A DNA stretch of 40,330 bases from Chitinophagales bacterium (GTDB lineage: Bacteria > Bacteroidota > Bacteroidia > Chitinophagales > BACL12): contig JAIBBA010000012.1 of NCBI GenBank assembly GCA_019694895.1, positions 1 to 40,330 of the forward strand, written 5' to 3'. Shown here one piece after another: positions 8,252 through 16,814 of this stretch (its first letter is position 1; every line of letters starts with the position of its first letter). A program made the translations under genes and the position numbers. The notes under the pieces are model-generated. The model worked only from the letters and a program-made list of their open reading frames with translations. It was not told the DNA's origin and searched no databases.

Positions 8252-9705
8252 ATACTCTCTCTGATCACATAATTATTATATTCTTTCATCATTGCCTGGT
8301 ATAATAAAATGGCAATTTTGCGTGCTCCTTCAGGGCTAAAGTGAATATAGTCTTTGGTAGCAATTCCTGCATTCACCCATGCCACCATACTATTTTTTCC
8401 GCCCATTGCAGCATACATATCGTAGTAAGCTGCGCCTGCACGAAAGGCTGCATTTTTAAGCTCAGTGTTTAATATTTCAAGCAGGGGATGTGTCACATAT
8501 GTTGTTCCTTCCTTTACACTCATATCTGCAGGGCCAACAAATAATATACTCGCACCCGGAGCTAACCATTTCATGGTATTGATCTGCGATTCAATAGATT
8601 GAGCGTATTTAATACATCCTGCCTCATCCTTGAGATATGGTAACGCGTTACCTCCGAATTGCATGATGATCAAACGGACATCCATTTGATCATAGTAACC
8701 TTTCAATTGCGACTGGTTCATGCCTGTAAAAAAATTCCCGGAGCTTCCACGCAGGGCAAGATTATCCACTATTACACCACCGTTTCCCTCCAAAGACAAG
8801 CCATAAATATCCGGACTGTCACGACCTTCAAAATTTAATTGGAAATTTCCCGGAGCTGCGGCGAGAGCAAATTCCTGAATATTATGATCACCGCCAACGC
8901 TCAGTGTATCTGTTGCTATTAATACATCATCGGCAAGCAATTCAACTTTTACAGGATCTGTAGCATTGCCGTACAATAATTTGACATATCGATAATTTGC
9001 CAATCTGGCGCCACCATTTTTGTTCGTAGTGATCTTTAACCAGGCACTATGTTGGCTACCAAGAGCATGTGTTGTATCCCTTACCGGCATAAACCTGCTA
9101 AATGCTGCATTAGGACCAAAACTTCGATGCGGCACTCGTTTATCTCTATTGGTAAAAGTGGTATATCTGTCCCAACTTCCACTCCAGCTATTTTTTACCG
9201 CAACGAAATCAGCAATAGGCATAACGGAGATTAGTCCCGGACCGGAGCCGCCAAATTGGGACTGAAGCCTGGCTCTGAGGTATCCGGTAATTCTATCGAC
9301 CTCGATCTGTGAATCGCCATAGTGCATCACCCTAACCCGAGAGCCATCAGATGCTGTTTTATAAAGTGATGCATAAAAATTATCCATCGCTTCTTTTGTG
9401 CCGAATTGAATTGGTGTAACGATGGCAACTCCTGAATCCAATTGAACGAGTCCTTTGATATTTGCAGTGTCAATCACTTTGGCAACAACTTCCGTGGTAT
9501 CGTCGCCGGCATCGATTGAGACAATATTACTGATGTCAGCAGAAGTAGTGTCAGACTCAAATATAGATGCTAACGTAGGAAATCGCAAGGCAACATTTTT
9601 CCCTAAGTGGATGCCTTTTTCCGGAAATACAGCACTCACAGCGCCCAGTGCGACGAAACATATGGCCAGAAATGCCAATATCCTAAGAGGCGTGATGTTG
9701 CTCAT
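8248..9705 (-). CDS. Membrane-anchored SGNH/GDSL-like esterase or acyltransferase
   Basis: A 485-residue protein with one N-terminal hydrophobic segment (about residues 7-27), acting as an uncleaved anchor or signal. A linker of about 100 residues precedes an SGNH domain with canonical block I HYGDSQIE, block III QFGGNALPY and a C-terminal block V KDYIHFSPEGA carrying the Asp/His pair. A beta-rich insert occupies roughly residues 220-310. It resembles its downstream neighbour in the block I region (DSQIEVD versus GSHIQAG) and is probably a diverged paralogue. It is the first gene of the SGNH-SGNH-MBOAT operon and overlaps the next by 4 nt. No exact TAnnTTTG was found upstream; TAATTTTA, 15 bp before the ATG, is a near match. 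Function is inferred from the MBOAT partner. Confidence 0.82.
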   Translation of the reverse strand: MSNITPLRILAFLAICFVALGAVSAVFPEKGIHLGKNVALRFPTLASIFESDTTSADISNIVSIDAGDDTTEVVAKVIDTANIKGLVQLDSGVAIVTPIQFGTKEAMDNFYASLYKTASDGSRVRVMHYGDSQIEVDRITGYLRARLQSQFGGSGPGLISVMPIADFVAVKNSWSGSWDRYTTFTNRDKRVPHRSFGPNAAFSRFMPVRDTTHALGSQHSAWLKITTNKNGGARLANYRYVKLLYGNATDPVKVELLADDVLIATDTLSVGGDHNIQEFALAAAPGNFQLNFEGRDSPDIYGLSLEGNGGVIVDNLALRGSSGNFFTGMNQSQLKGYYDQMDVRLIIMQFGGNALPYLKDEAGCIKYAQSIESQINTMKWLAPGASILFVGPADMSVKEGTTYVTHPLLEILNTELKNAAFRAGAAYYDMYAAMGGKNSMVAWVNAGIATKDYIHFSPEGARKIAILLYQAMMKEYNNYVIRESI

Positions 9706-10015
9706 TGTGAAGAGGGGATAAAATTACGGAAGTGGGTCATGTGTTGTGTGCATTCACCAACATTTGAATGCACAATTGTTGAATTAAACGGACATTCGTG
9801 CCGCTTATTATATTTAACTGCAAATAATATCGACTTTAACTTCTGCTTCAATTCAGTGATTTAGGCTGAAGAACATTTTGAATATTAAAAAACATAATTT
9901 AAGGAATTAATTCAAAACACTTACCGAATACCGCTCCCGATTCCCTTTAACCTTCGTATAGTATTGCATTGTTTCACACAATAATGCGATTTTTGCATCG
10001 TTCACACTCCTACAG
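9706..10015. other. Divergent intergenic region, 310 bp
   Basis: This region separates the divergent SGNH/MBOAT operon (minus) and the propeller gene (plus). Short open frames here look like no protein family. The only clear structure is the perfect dyad at 9747-9774. No exact TAnnTTTG element was found on either strand; GATTTTTG, about 25 bp before the plus-strand ATG, is a one-base variant. Confidence 0.6.
9747..9774. promoter_or_regulatory. Perfect 10-bp inverted repeat, operator-like
   Basis: TGTGCATTCA (9747-9756) and TGAATGCACA (9765-9774) are perfect reverse complements separated by 8 bases. The dyad lies about 42 bp upstream of the SGNH operon ATG. There is no adjoining T-run, so an operator for a dimeric regulator is more likely than a terminator. 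The regulator is unknown. Confidence 0.45.
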
Positions 10016-11239
10016 ATGAAAACCTTTGGGCTGATTTCAATACTCGTTTGCGTGACAAGTCTCCGTGCGCAGCAAACCTGGATCCGGACAGGTATTACCG
10101 ACACCATCTTGGCCATTCATGGTGATGGAACCCTTATCTGGGCGGCAACTGAGGCCGATGGAGTCAAGAGCTTCAATCCCGCTACAGGGGCAATTACTAC
10201 CTACAACAGTGCAAAGTCAGGCTTCCCGGACAATGATTTTCGAAGTATTCTATGTGTCAATGGCGATGTATATGCCGGATCAAACAATTATGGTCTTTTC
10301 ATTTTACATGATGAAGGCTGGTCATCCTTCGATACCACAAATTCAGACATTAGCGGAAACAGCATAAAAGACATTATGTATGTGGAAGCAGATAGCAGCA
10401 TTTGGTTTGCAACCGATAAAGGACTGTCAATCCTAAAGGAAGGAACATGGACAAACTACGATTCTATTGCTTCACCTTTAGCAGGCAATGCGCTTACATG
10501 CCTATATCAAAGTAGAGAGGGTATCATTTGGATTGGGACAAAATATGCAGGCTTATCTAAATATGACAATGGCACCTGGGAAACCTTTAATTATGGGAAT
10601 TCAGGTATAAATAACAATGCCATTCGGGCTATTACTCAAGATGAGGATGACTTGTTATATGTAGCAGATTATCTTGGTGTCAACAGATATGATATAGTTG
10701 CCGATAATTGGTTGTTTGTATATAATTTATTTACTGTACCCATGACATCAGAAAAGGTAAACAGAATGGGGTTTGATGATGATGACAATTTCTGGATGGC
10801 CACTCATGGTGGTGTAACACGTGCCGACAGCACCAATCACTTTACTTTGTACTATGATTATAATTCGAACCTGCCAAACAATGTTTGCGATGCCTTGTAT
10901 ATAGATGAAAACAATACTGTATGGGTGGGAACTTATGGTGGTTTGGCATTCTATACCCAAGAAGCTTTCCCTAATACAATTACCTCTTCATCAATGAGCA
11001 TTATTCCAAACCCTGCAAATACAGATATTACTGTTACAATTAACCAACTGGCCGAAGACATACCAACCTTTTGTATTTATGATTTAAATGGAAAAAACTT
11101 AGAAAACGTAATTGGAGTTCCGGCACTGTATGGAGAATGTGCATACACAATTAATATTTCAGATTTACCATCCGGCATGTATCTGCTTTGTGCCATTCAA
11201 TCAAACGAGCGCATGTTCGAAACATTTGTTAAATTATAA
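10016..11239 (+). CDS. Secreted two-component-type beta-propeller protein, T9SS type A CTD
   Basis: A 407-residue exported protein: signal peptide about residues 1-19 (ending LRAQ), then a run of propeller repeats of the two-component-regulator type, each with a core like xxIWxGTxxxGLxxY (for example IWAAT, IWFATDKGLS, IWIGTKYAGLS, VWVGTYGGLA). The last 75 or so residues are a T9SS type A sorting domain (SIIPNPANTDITV ... LPSGMYLL). In large sensor kinases such propellers form the periplasmic sensing domain; here there is no transmembrane helix, kinase or regulator, so the propeller is secreted alone. It may bind a glycan or peptide at the surface, but its ligand is unknown. A weak imperfect hairpin (11275-11302, no T-run) lies downstream. 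Confidence 0.8.
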   Translation: MKTFGLISILVCVTSLRAQQTWIRTGITDTILAIHGDGTLIWAATEADGVKSFNPATGAITTYNSAKSGFPDNDFRSILCVNGDVYAGSNNYGLFILHDEGWSSFDTTNSDISGNSIKDIMYVEADSSIWFATDKGLSILKEGTWTNYDSIASPLAGNALTCLYQSREGIIWIGTKYAGLSKYDNGTWETFNYGNSGINNNAIRAITQDEDDLLYVADYLGVNRYDIVADNWLFVYNLFTVPMTSEKVNRMGFDDDDNFWMATHGGVTRADSTNHFTLYYDYNSNLPNNVCDALYIDENNTVWVGTYGGLAFYTQEAFPNTITSSSMSIIPNPANTDITVTINQLAEDIPTFCIYDLNGKNLENVIGVPALYGECAYTINISDLPSGMYLLCAIQSNERMFETFVKL

Positions 11240-11405
11240 AGTCGTATTTTGTTGACAAACTGTACTTAATAAATCGCAATCAGGATTATGATTCTGATTA
11301 CGCCAACCAACTTGGCAAACGGTTTACACCTCTATGTATACCTAAAAACTTAGGAATAGAAATCTAGATTACTCTTCCAACTTATACCAAATAATATATT
11401 ATTTC

Positions 11406-11433
11406 TTGATCAGACAAACTATTGCTAAATTTC
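11406..11433 (+). promoter_or_regulatory. Possible promoter for the 11457 gene
   Basis: TTG at 11406-11408 and TAAATTTC at 11426-11433, 17 bases apart, resemble the Bacteroidota TTG / TAnnTTTG pair with one mismatch in the -7 element. The predicted start is about 20 bp before the ATG. Confidence 0.3.
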
Positions 11434-11456
11434 GTGCAGATTACAAAGTTAAAAGC

Positions 11457-12365
11457 ATGAAAACTACCCATTTGTTTGCTCTAATACTGATCTTGTTCGC
11501 ATCAATGCGAGCTTCACAGGCACAGATTACTGTTTTTGAATACTCCAAGAAAGAAATGGCACACAACCTTTCTGAGCTTAAGAAACGCAATCTCATATTT
11601 GTTATACGCGATTCGGAAATTGAGCAAATCCCCAAATACGAAACAGCGCTGCGCAACGGCTGGACATTAAGTGAAGTTGAGGTAGTAACAAGTGATGAAC
11701 TTTTATATTATGAGGACAGTGAAAACTATACGTTTGTAACGTTGGATGCACGGGCAGCCGTTGCTGGAAAGGCCGATATGTCCACTGCTGTATTAACCAT
11801 GATGTTTAAAGATTCAGTAACTAAAAAGGGCCCCACAAATATCAAGCTGGCAGAGATTTTTATGTATGCAGATTATAAATACTTTAATACAACTTATAAA
11901 GACATCATTACTAAGGAGGATTCTGTTATTCAAATTCACAACTATTTACCGGGTTTTCTTCAATTGTACTTTCAATATATACAAAAGAATCTAGAGACAG
12001 GAACCTCTGTCAAACATTTCCAAAAAACAGAAACCTTGAACAGCAACAAAACAGCCTTGTTCAAAAACGTTCTTTACATACCTGATTACTGCCTAAAAAA
12101 ATTCAAATTAATTGACCCACGTGCAAATGAATATTATGAAGAATCTGAATTCAGAGATAAATACTTTGGCAAGCTAACATTCGTCGATTCCGACTCACTC
12201 AGCGACCTGATACTTCGCAAAGAGATAAATTTTGTATTAATCTATAATATGCATTATACGCAATCCTTTGTAAATATTTTTAATGTGCAAACCGGAGAAA
12301 TGGTTCACAAGAATGTATATACCGGCGATTATGACCTCGCGCCCGTAAGGCTTAAAGAAATTTAA
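11457..12365 (+). CDS. Exported protein of unknown function
   Basis: A 302-residue protein that I do not recognise. The frame is open from a TTG at 11406, but the ATG at 11457 is chosen because it begins a good signal peptide ([14 protein letters not shown], ending SQAQ). The mature part has no further transmembrane segment, no lipobox, no sorting domain and no catalytic motif I can name; it is mixed alpha/beta with many aromatic and charged residues. It is probably periplasmic. It lies 217 bp after the propeller gene and 47 bp before csaA on the same strand, so the neighbours give no strong hint. Confidence 0.65.
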   Translation: MKTTHLFALILILFASMRASQAQITVFEYSKKEMAHNLSELKKRNLIFVIRDSEIEQIPKYETALRNGWTLSEVEVVTSDELLYYEDSENYTFVTLDARAAVAGKADMSTAVLTMMFKDSVTKKGPTNIKLAEIFMYADYKYFNTTYKDIITKEDSVIQIHNYLPGFLQLYFQYIQKNLETGTSVKHFQKTETLNSNKTALFKNVLYIPDYCLKKFKLIDPRANEYYEESEFRDKYFGKLTFVDSDSLSDLILRKEINFVLIYNMHYTQSFVNIFNVQTGEMVHKNVYTGDYDLAPVRLKEI

Positions 12366-12412
12366 TATTATTGTTCAAACCTGTAATTGATTTCCATCAA
12401 TCCAAACATGCT

Positions 12413-12742
12413 ATGGCTACCTATTCAGACTTTGAAAAAATCGAAATAAGAACCGGCACTATCATTTCAGCCGAACCTTTTCCCGCTGCAAGAAAACCCG
12501 CATATCAGCTTACCATCGATTTTGGTGCTTTGGGAATAAAACGCAGCAGCGCACAAATAACAAAACACTATACTGCAGAATCGCTTATTGGCAAACAGGT
12601 AGTTGCAGTCGTAAATTTCCCCGTAAAGCAAATAGCAAATTTTTTCAGCGAATGTCTCGTCTTAGGCGCAATTGAGGCTGATGGAAATGTAGTATTGTTA
12701 CAAACAGAAAGAACCGTAAAGAATGGCCTTCGCATAGCCTAA
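12413..12742 (+). CDS. csaA: CsaA-type tRNA-binding chaperone
   Basis: A 109-residue protein made of a single tRNA-binding OB fold of the CsaA / MetRS C-terminal type. The typical opening ([19 protein letters not shown]) and the later VAVVNFP and LVLGA strands are present, and the length matches known CsaA (about 110). CsaA has been described as an export-related chaperone with tRNA-binding ability. The start is the ATG at 12413 (MATYSDF); the upstream extension has no family similarity. It ends 4 bp from the convergent SUI1-family gene. The two stop codons form the ends of one palindrome, TAATCGATTA (12740-12749), and no terminator separates them. Confidence 0.85.
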   Translation: MATYSDFEKIEIRTGTIISAEPFPAARKPAYQLTIDFGALGIKRSSAQITKHYTAESLIGKQVVAVVNFPVKQIANFFSECLVLGAIEADGNVVLLQTERTVKNGLRIA

Positions 12743-12746
12743 TCGA

Positions 12747-13088
12747 TTAACCGCCTGCGAGTTTATATTTATATCCCAAGCCGCCTAAAATTTCTCCAAT
12801 TTTTTTTCGATGATCTCCCTGGATAATAATCTCTCCATCCTTCGCACTTCCACCGGTCCCACATTTCGACTTTAACATCTTACACAAAGCCTCGAGGTCA
12901 TCGGTATTCCCTACAAAATCCCTAATTACCGTAGCAGTCTTTCCACCTCTATGATTCTTCTCCAGCCATACGCGAAGATTTTGTTGTGCAGGTGCAAGGG
13001 TTTCCTGATTTTCTTCGGATGATTCCGGTTTATAATCAGGATTTGTAGAATAAACCAGTCCCGACAGATTCAATTTTTGTTTTGCCAT
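12747..13088 (-). CDS. SUI1/YciH-family translation factor
   Basis: A 113-residue protein of the eIF1/SUI1 family (bacterial YciH type). After a variable N-terminal 45 residues comes the SUI1 core: HRGGKTATVIRDF, then LCKMLKSKCGTGGSAKDGEI and a final IIQGDHRKKIGEILGGLGY. YciH has been linked to fidelity of translation initiation; it is not essential in model species. The start is an ATG 3 bp after the stop of the diacylglycerol kinase gene, so it is probably the last gene of that operon. Its end is convergent with csaA. Confidence 0.9.
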   Translation of the reverse strand: MAKQKLNLSGLVYSTNPDYKPESSEENQETLAPAQQNLRVWLEKNHRGGKTATVIRDFVGNTDDLEALCKMLKSKCGTGGSAKDGEIIIQGDHRKKIGEILGGLGYKYKLAGG

Positions 13089-13091
13089 ACA

Positions 13092-13979
13092 TTAATCGTT
13101 ATCAGGGTGCATCAATACTTGTAGTGCTTCCGGCATAATCTCAATTTTAAAAGATTTATCCTTTGGTGCTGTTTCTCCGTCAATTTGCAAGTGAGCATAT
13201 TGAGGCGTATCTATTGTTAAGGAAGGTGTTTTATAAATAGTAAAATGCTTAGTATGCATATGCGTTCTGGTGAATACCTGCAATACCACCAATGGAATTT
13301 TCCATTTCGGAATATCACCCAGTACGATCACATCAAGCATACCATCGCTTAAACTGGCATGTGGCGCCACTTTTACATTATAACCGTATTGATTTGAATT
13401 GCACACATTAATCATAAACGCTTTGCCACCAATTTTCCTATCGGCAAGATTGGCACTATATTCAAAAGCATCAAATGCTGAAACACTTTTAATTGCACTC
13501 CAAGCGTAAGTCAGAAATCCACGTGTTTCCTCACGGCTAAACACTTTAGCAACAAATGCATCAAAACCAATACCTATCAAGCTGAAAAACATGGTGCCAT
13601 TTACCTTACACACATCTATTTTACGAACATGATAGGCATTAATAATATTTATAGTAGAGCGAATATTAATTGAGTATCCCAGATGTCTGGCAAGACCATT
13701 ACCGGATCCGCTAGGGATAATTGCCAAACAAGTATTCGTGCCGATCAAACCGGTTGCGGCCTCATTTACACTTCCATCTCCACCTGCAACGGCAACCACA
13801 TGCACACCGCGTGCTGCAGCTTCAGCAGCAATTTGTGTAGCGTGACCCCGACGTTCGGTATAGATTACTTCATAATCAAAATGTGAATGGTCTAAATATT
13901 TATCTATCAAACGAGGGATACGATCCTTGCGTTTGACCCCAGCAACCGGGTTAATAATAAACAGAATGTGCTTTTTCAC
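13092..13979 (-). CDS. Diacylglycerol kinase family lipid kinase
   Basis: A 295-residue soluble lipid kinase of the DagK/YegS/DgkB fold. Seen in sequence: NPVAG at 10-14, the nucleotide-binding GGDGS at 66-70 followed by VNEA, and PSGSGNGLARHLG at 89-101; the C-terminal half has DGMLDVIVL and QIDGE, typical of the lipid-binding domain. It phosphorylates a lipid such as diacylglycerol to phosphatidic acid at the inner membrane face. It overlaps the upstream phosphoglycerol-transferase gene by 4 nt, so the two are probably translationally coupled. Since that enzyme class releases diacylglycerol, recycling of this product is the likely job (inferred). Sphingoid or other lipid substrates cannot be excluded. 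Confidence 0.9.
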   Translation of the reverse strand: MKKHILFIINPVAGVKRKDRIPRLIDKYLDHSHFDYEVIYTERRGHATQIAAEAAARGVHVVAVAGGDGSVNEAATGLIGTNTCLAIIPSGSGNGLARHLGYSINIRSTINIINAYHVRKIDVCKVNGTMFFSLIGIGFDAFVAKVFSREETRGFLTYAWSAIKSVSAFDAFEYSANLADRKIGGKAFMINVCNSNQYGYNVKVAPHASLSDGMLDVIVLGDIPKWKIPLVVLQVFTRTHMHTKHFTIYKTPSLTIDTPQYAHLQIDGETAPKDKSFKIEIMPEALQVLMHPDND

Positions 13980-15907
13980 TCTGCCACCAGTTTGTTGTTG
14001 ATCATAGCATGGTGGTGTATCTGAATGATAGCCTTTATTCGATCTTCCATGCTCGCAGTAATGTCTGGAAACTCATGCATCTGATTATTACTCAAAGTGC
14101 TATCTATCTTATAATCATACAAACCCACCGGGCGATCGCCATTGAATATCAAAGCAAAATCTTTATCCAGTAACATATAATCCGAGGTATGATAATTGTA
14201 TGCATATCGCGCTGCGGTTGTATCAAAAACAGAATTACCAAAGGCCATATATTTTCCTTTATAGCCAACATAATCTAAAACCGTAGGCATGATATCAGAT
14301 TGCTGAACCACCTCAGAATTCACTCCTTTAAATTGCCCGTTGGGTTTGTACATCAACAACCACGTAGAATGTGCCCCAACTTGCTCCTGATAAAATTCAT
14401 GTTCAGGCAACGGAGGTCCGGGATGATCGGCAGTGATGATAAATAATGTGTTGTTATACCAAGGTTGCTTTTTCGCTTCCTCGAAAAACTGCTGAAGTGC
14501 ATAATCAGCATAGCCAACAACCTCCAACATCGGAATAGGACCTTTGGGAAACTGACCTACATGCTGTGCCGGTACTGTGAATGGGTGATGCGATGAAATT
14601 GTAAATATTTCAGAATAAAATGGCGCTTTTAAGGTTGTCATTTTATTGGCAGTCCATTTCAAAAACGGCTCATCAAATATTCCCCAGTTACCATCAAAAT
14701 CTGCATCATTACCATATTCATTTCTTCCGAAATATCCGTCAAATCCGGCCTGAGCCATAAACCTGTCGAACTGCATGGAACCATTATTCGCTCCATGGAA
14801 GAAATAGGATGAATAGCCGACATCTTTCAATAAGGTACCAACACCTTCAAATTTATTATTTCTATAAATGGATGAAATAAAGGGCTCTTCCATTAAAACA
14901 GGGATTCCACTTGTAACGGCAACAATCCCTTGATTTGACGATTTCCCATTGCTATAAGCATTGTCGAATGCCATACCTACCGTTAATAAAGAATCCAGAA
15001 ATGGTGTATACCCATGGCCGTGATTAAAGTATCCGATATATTCCTTTGAAAAGCTTTCTAATACAATAACGCATACATTTTCAGGTTTAGATGGCTTGGC
15101 AATTGAATCAGGCCACTGATAATAAAGTGCGTTATCGTGAAAAATATTAAACTGCTTTGCCAATTCCTGTTCATCCTCATAATAAACGGGCTCAACTAGT
15201 TGCCTGTGGCCGAACGCGTAAATTACAGAGAATGGCGTATTGATAATCAAAGATGTGAGTCTTCCATCATCAACATAATCTGTTGCAATTTCCGGTGAAA
15301 TAGGTTCCGGTTGTATACCACCTCTTGCTCCAATCACAGAAAATGTAAGCACCACCACCATGATGATGATCTGATATGGATAATGAATAAAACGTGGTAG
15401 TTTGAAATGCACTTTTTTAAGTCGATGCAATTCTGTTTTTCGGTAGAGATATTCAACTCCTAAAATCAGTATAAAGGCAATGACAAAAATTATCCAGTAA
15501 TCTTTAATTACCTGCGGAAGAATATTTGTATCACCTGTAAGTCCGAGTTCGTGCGTTGATGTTCTTTTTAATCCATATTCATAATAGATCCAATCGCCAC
15601 TCTCCAATAATAACCCAACGCCATTAAAAGAATAAAAAATGATCTTCAACATGCGCTGATACCAATTTTTATCGAACCATGGACTTGGAACTACATGCAA
15701 TACTATAAATATGCAGTTCACATAAATGATACTCGACAAGTCGAAACGGAGACCATACAACATCAGCTGCAAAAACTCTCCCGGAGGTATGTGCGGGAAA
15801 AGTGCCATATTAAACAGAAAGAACAGTATACGGCAAACCATATACAACAGCAGGAGAATGCCCAAGCGTTTGAGCAATATCTCAATATGGAACAGTTGTT
15901 CTTTCAT
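13976..15907 (-). CDS. LTA synthase-like phosphoglycerol transferase (sulfatase fold)
   Basis: A 643-residue protein with about five N-terminal transmembrane segments (residues 1-200) and an extracytoplasmic alkaline-phosphatase/sulfatase domain, the layout of LtaS and OpgB. Metal and catalytic positions are visible: VIVLESFSKE near 279-288, NGKSSNQG near 320 (a serine at the place of the nucleophilic threonine of LtaS), TADHPGP near 491, and a further histidine in GAHSTW near 510. LtaS-type enzymes move glycerol phosphate from phosphatidylglycerol to an acceptor and release diacylglycerol. It ends overlapping a diacylglycerol kinase gene by 4 nt. As the cell makes lipid A, the acceptor is unlikely to be classical lipoteichoic acid. 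Phosphoethanolamine transfer is an alternative. Confidence 0.85.
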   Translation of the reverse strand: MKEQLFHIEILLKRLGILLLLYMVCRILFFLFNMALFPHIPPGEFLQLMLYGLRFDLSSIIYVNCIFIVLHVVPSPWFDKNWYQRMLKIIFYSFNGVGLLLESGDWIYYEYGLKRTSTHELGLTGDTNILPQVIKDYWIIFVIAFILILGVEYLYRKTELHRLKKVHFKLPRFIHYPYQIIIMVVVLTFSVIGARGGIQPEPISPEIATDYVDDGRLTSLIINTPFSVIYAFGHRQLVEPVYYEDEQELAKQFNIFHDNALYYQWPDSIAKPSKPENVCVIVLESFSKEYIGYFNHGHGYTPFLDSLLTVGMAFDNAYSNGKSSNQGIVAVTSGIPVLMEEPFISSIYRNNKFEGVGTLLKDVGYSSYFFHGANNGSMQFDRFMAQAGFDGYFGRNEYGNDADFDGNWGIFDEPFLKWTANKMTTLKAPFYSEIFTISSHHPFTVPAQHVGQFPKGPIPMLEVVGYADYALQQFFEEAKKQPWYNNTLFIITADHPGPPLPEHEFYQEQVGAHSTWLLMYKPNGQFKGVNSEVVQQSDIMPTVLDYVGYKGKYMAFGNSVFDTTAARYAYNYHTSDYMLLDKDFALIFNGDRPVGLYDYKIDSTLSNNQMHEFPDITASMEDRIKAIIQIHHHAMINNKLVAE

Positions 15908-15956
15908 ACAGCTTGCAAAGTTACTAAAACAAATTACCGATTATGTTGGAAGCGCC

Positions 15957-16814
15957 TTAGTGAATGAGCGCTTTAAAACTCAGATCAAGGCTTTTAACAG
16001 AGTGTGTTAAGGCGCCTACTGAAATAAAATTTACGCCTGTTTCAGCTATAGCCTGAACAGTTGTCAAATTCACACCTCCCGATGCCTCAGTTTCGAACTG
16101 ACCGGCTACCTCAATAACCGCCTGACGCATAGTGTCTACATCAAAATTATCGAACATAATTCTGTCGACATGACCTGTTCGCAAAACCTCAGCAACCTCT
16201 TCAAGATTGCGGGTTTCAACTTCAATGCGGAGGTTTAAATCGTTGTCGCGCAGGTATTCTTTAACCTTCAGAATAGCAGGTGTTATCCCGCCACAAAAAT
16301 CGATGTGGTTATCCTTTATAAGGATCATGTCATATAAACCGTACCTATGATTATGACCACCGCCAATTCGCACAGCCCACTTCTCGAATGTGCGCAATCC
16401 GGGCGTTGTTTTTCTGGTATCTAAAATTTTGGCGCCGGTATGTCTAACGGTTTGAACAAAGAGATTTGTGGTAGTTGCTATTCCACTCATGCGCTGCATG
16501 AAATTGAGCATGGTACGTTCGGCAACCAACAAGGCCTGGACTCTTCCTGTTGCATGAAAAACAACATCACCCGGTTCAACGCGTGCTCCGTCCGGAATGA
16601 AAATGTCAACCTCCAATTCGGGGTTGACATGTCTAAGTATCTGTTCAGCTAATTCTACACCGGCGATGATCCCCGGTTCCTTTACAAGCAATTTTGCCGT
16701 TCCGGCAGCCTGATGATCTATGGTGGCGAGGGTTGTATGATCTCCCTCCTGGATGTCTTCAATTAGGGCCTCATCTATAAAATCTATAATATCCCAAATC
16801 TCAACACTACTCAT
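15957..16814 (-). CDS. nadC: Nicotinate-nucleotide pyrophosphorylase (carboxylating)
   Basis: Quinolinate phosphoribosyltransferase of de novo NAD synthesis: quinolinate plus PRPP gives nicotinate mononucleotide, CO2 and pyrophosphate. It has 285 residues, a normal length. Signature blocks are EGDHTT near the N terminus, AERTMLNFMQRMSGIAT, the DTRKTTPGLR motif, and GGGHNHRYGL with LIKDNH. The start is the ATG at 16814 (MSSVEIW), overlapping the stop of the DUF4783 gene by 8 nt; a TTG two codons upstream is less likely. It is probably co-transcribed from the promoter before DUF4783. The phosphoglycerol-transferase gene starts 49 bp downstream. The tryptophan dioxygenase gene elsewhere in the window could feed quinolinate supply, but the intervening enzymes are not here. 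Confidence 0.95.
   Translation of the reverse strand: MSSVEIWDIIDFIDEALIEDIQEGDHTTLATIDHQAAGTAKLLVKEPGIIAGVELAEQILRHVNPELEVDIFIPDGARVEPGDVVFHATGRVQALLVAERTMLNFMQRMSGIATTTNLFVQTVRHTGAKILDTRKTTPGLRTFEKWAVRIGGGHNHRYGLYDMILIKDNHIDFCGGITPAILKVKEYLRDNDLNLRIEVETRNLEEVAEVLRTGHVDRIMFDNFDVDTMRQAVIEVAGQFETEASGGVNLTTVQAIAETGVNFISVGALTHSVKSLDLSFKALIH

Noticed and set aside
11275-11302. Imperfect hairpin after the propeller gene as a terminator
   Set aside because: The stem has a mismatch and no T-run follows, so it is too weak to call.
13976-15907. Annotation as an arylsulfatase
   Set aside because: No Cys/Ser-x-Pro-x-Arg formylglycine motif; the N-terminal membrane domain and catalytic layout fit LtaS/OpgB.
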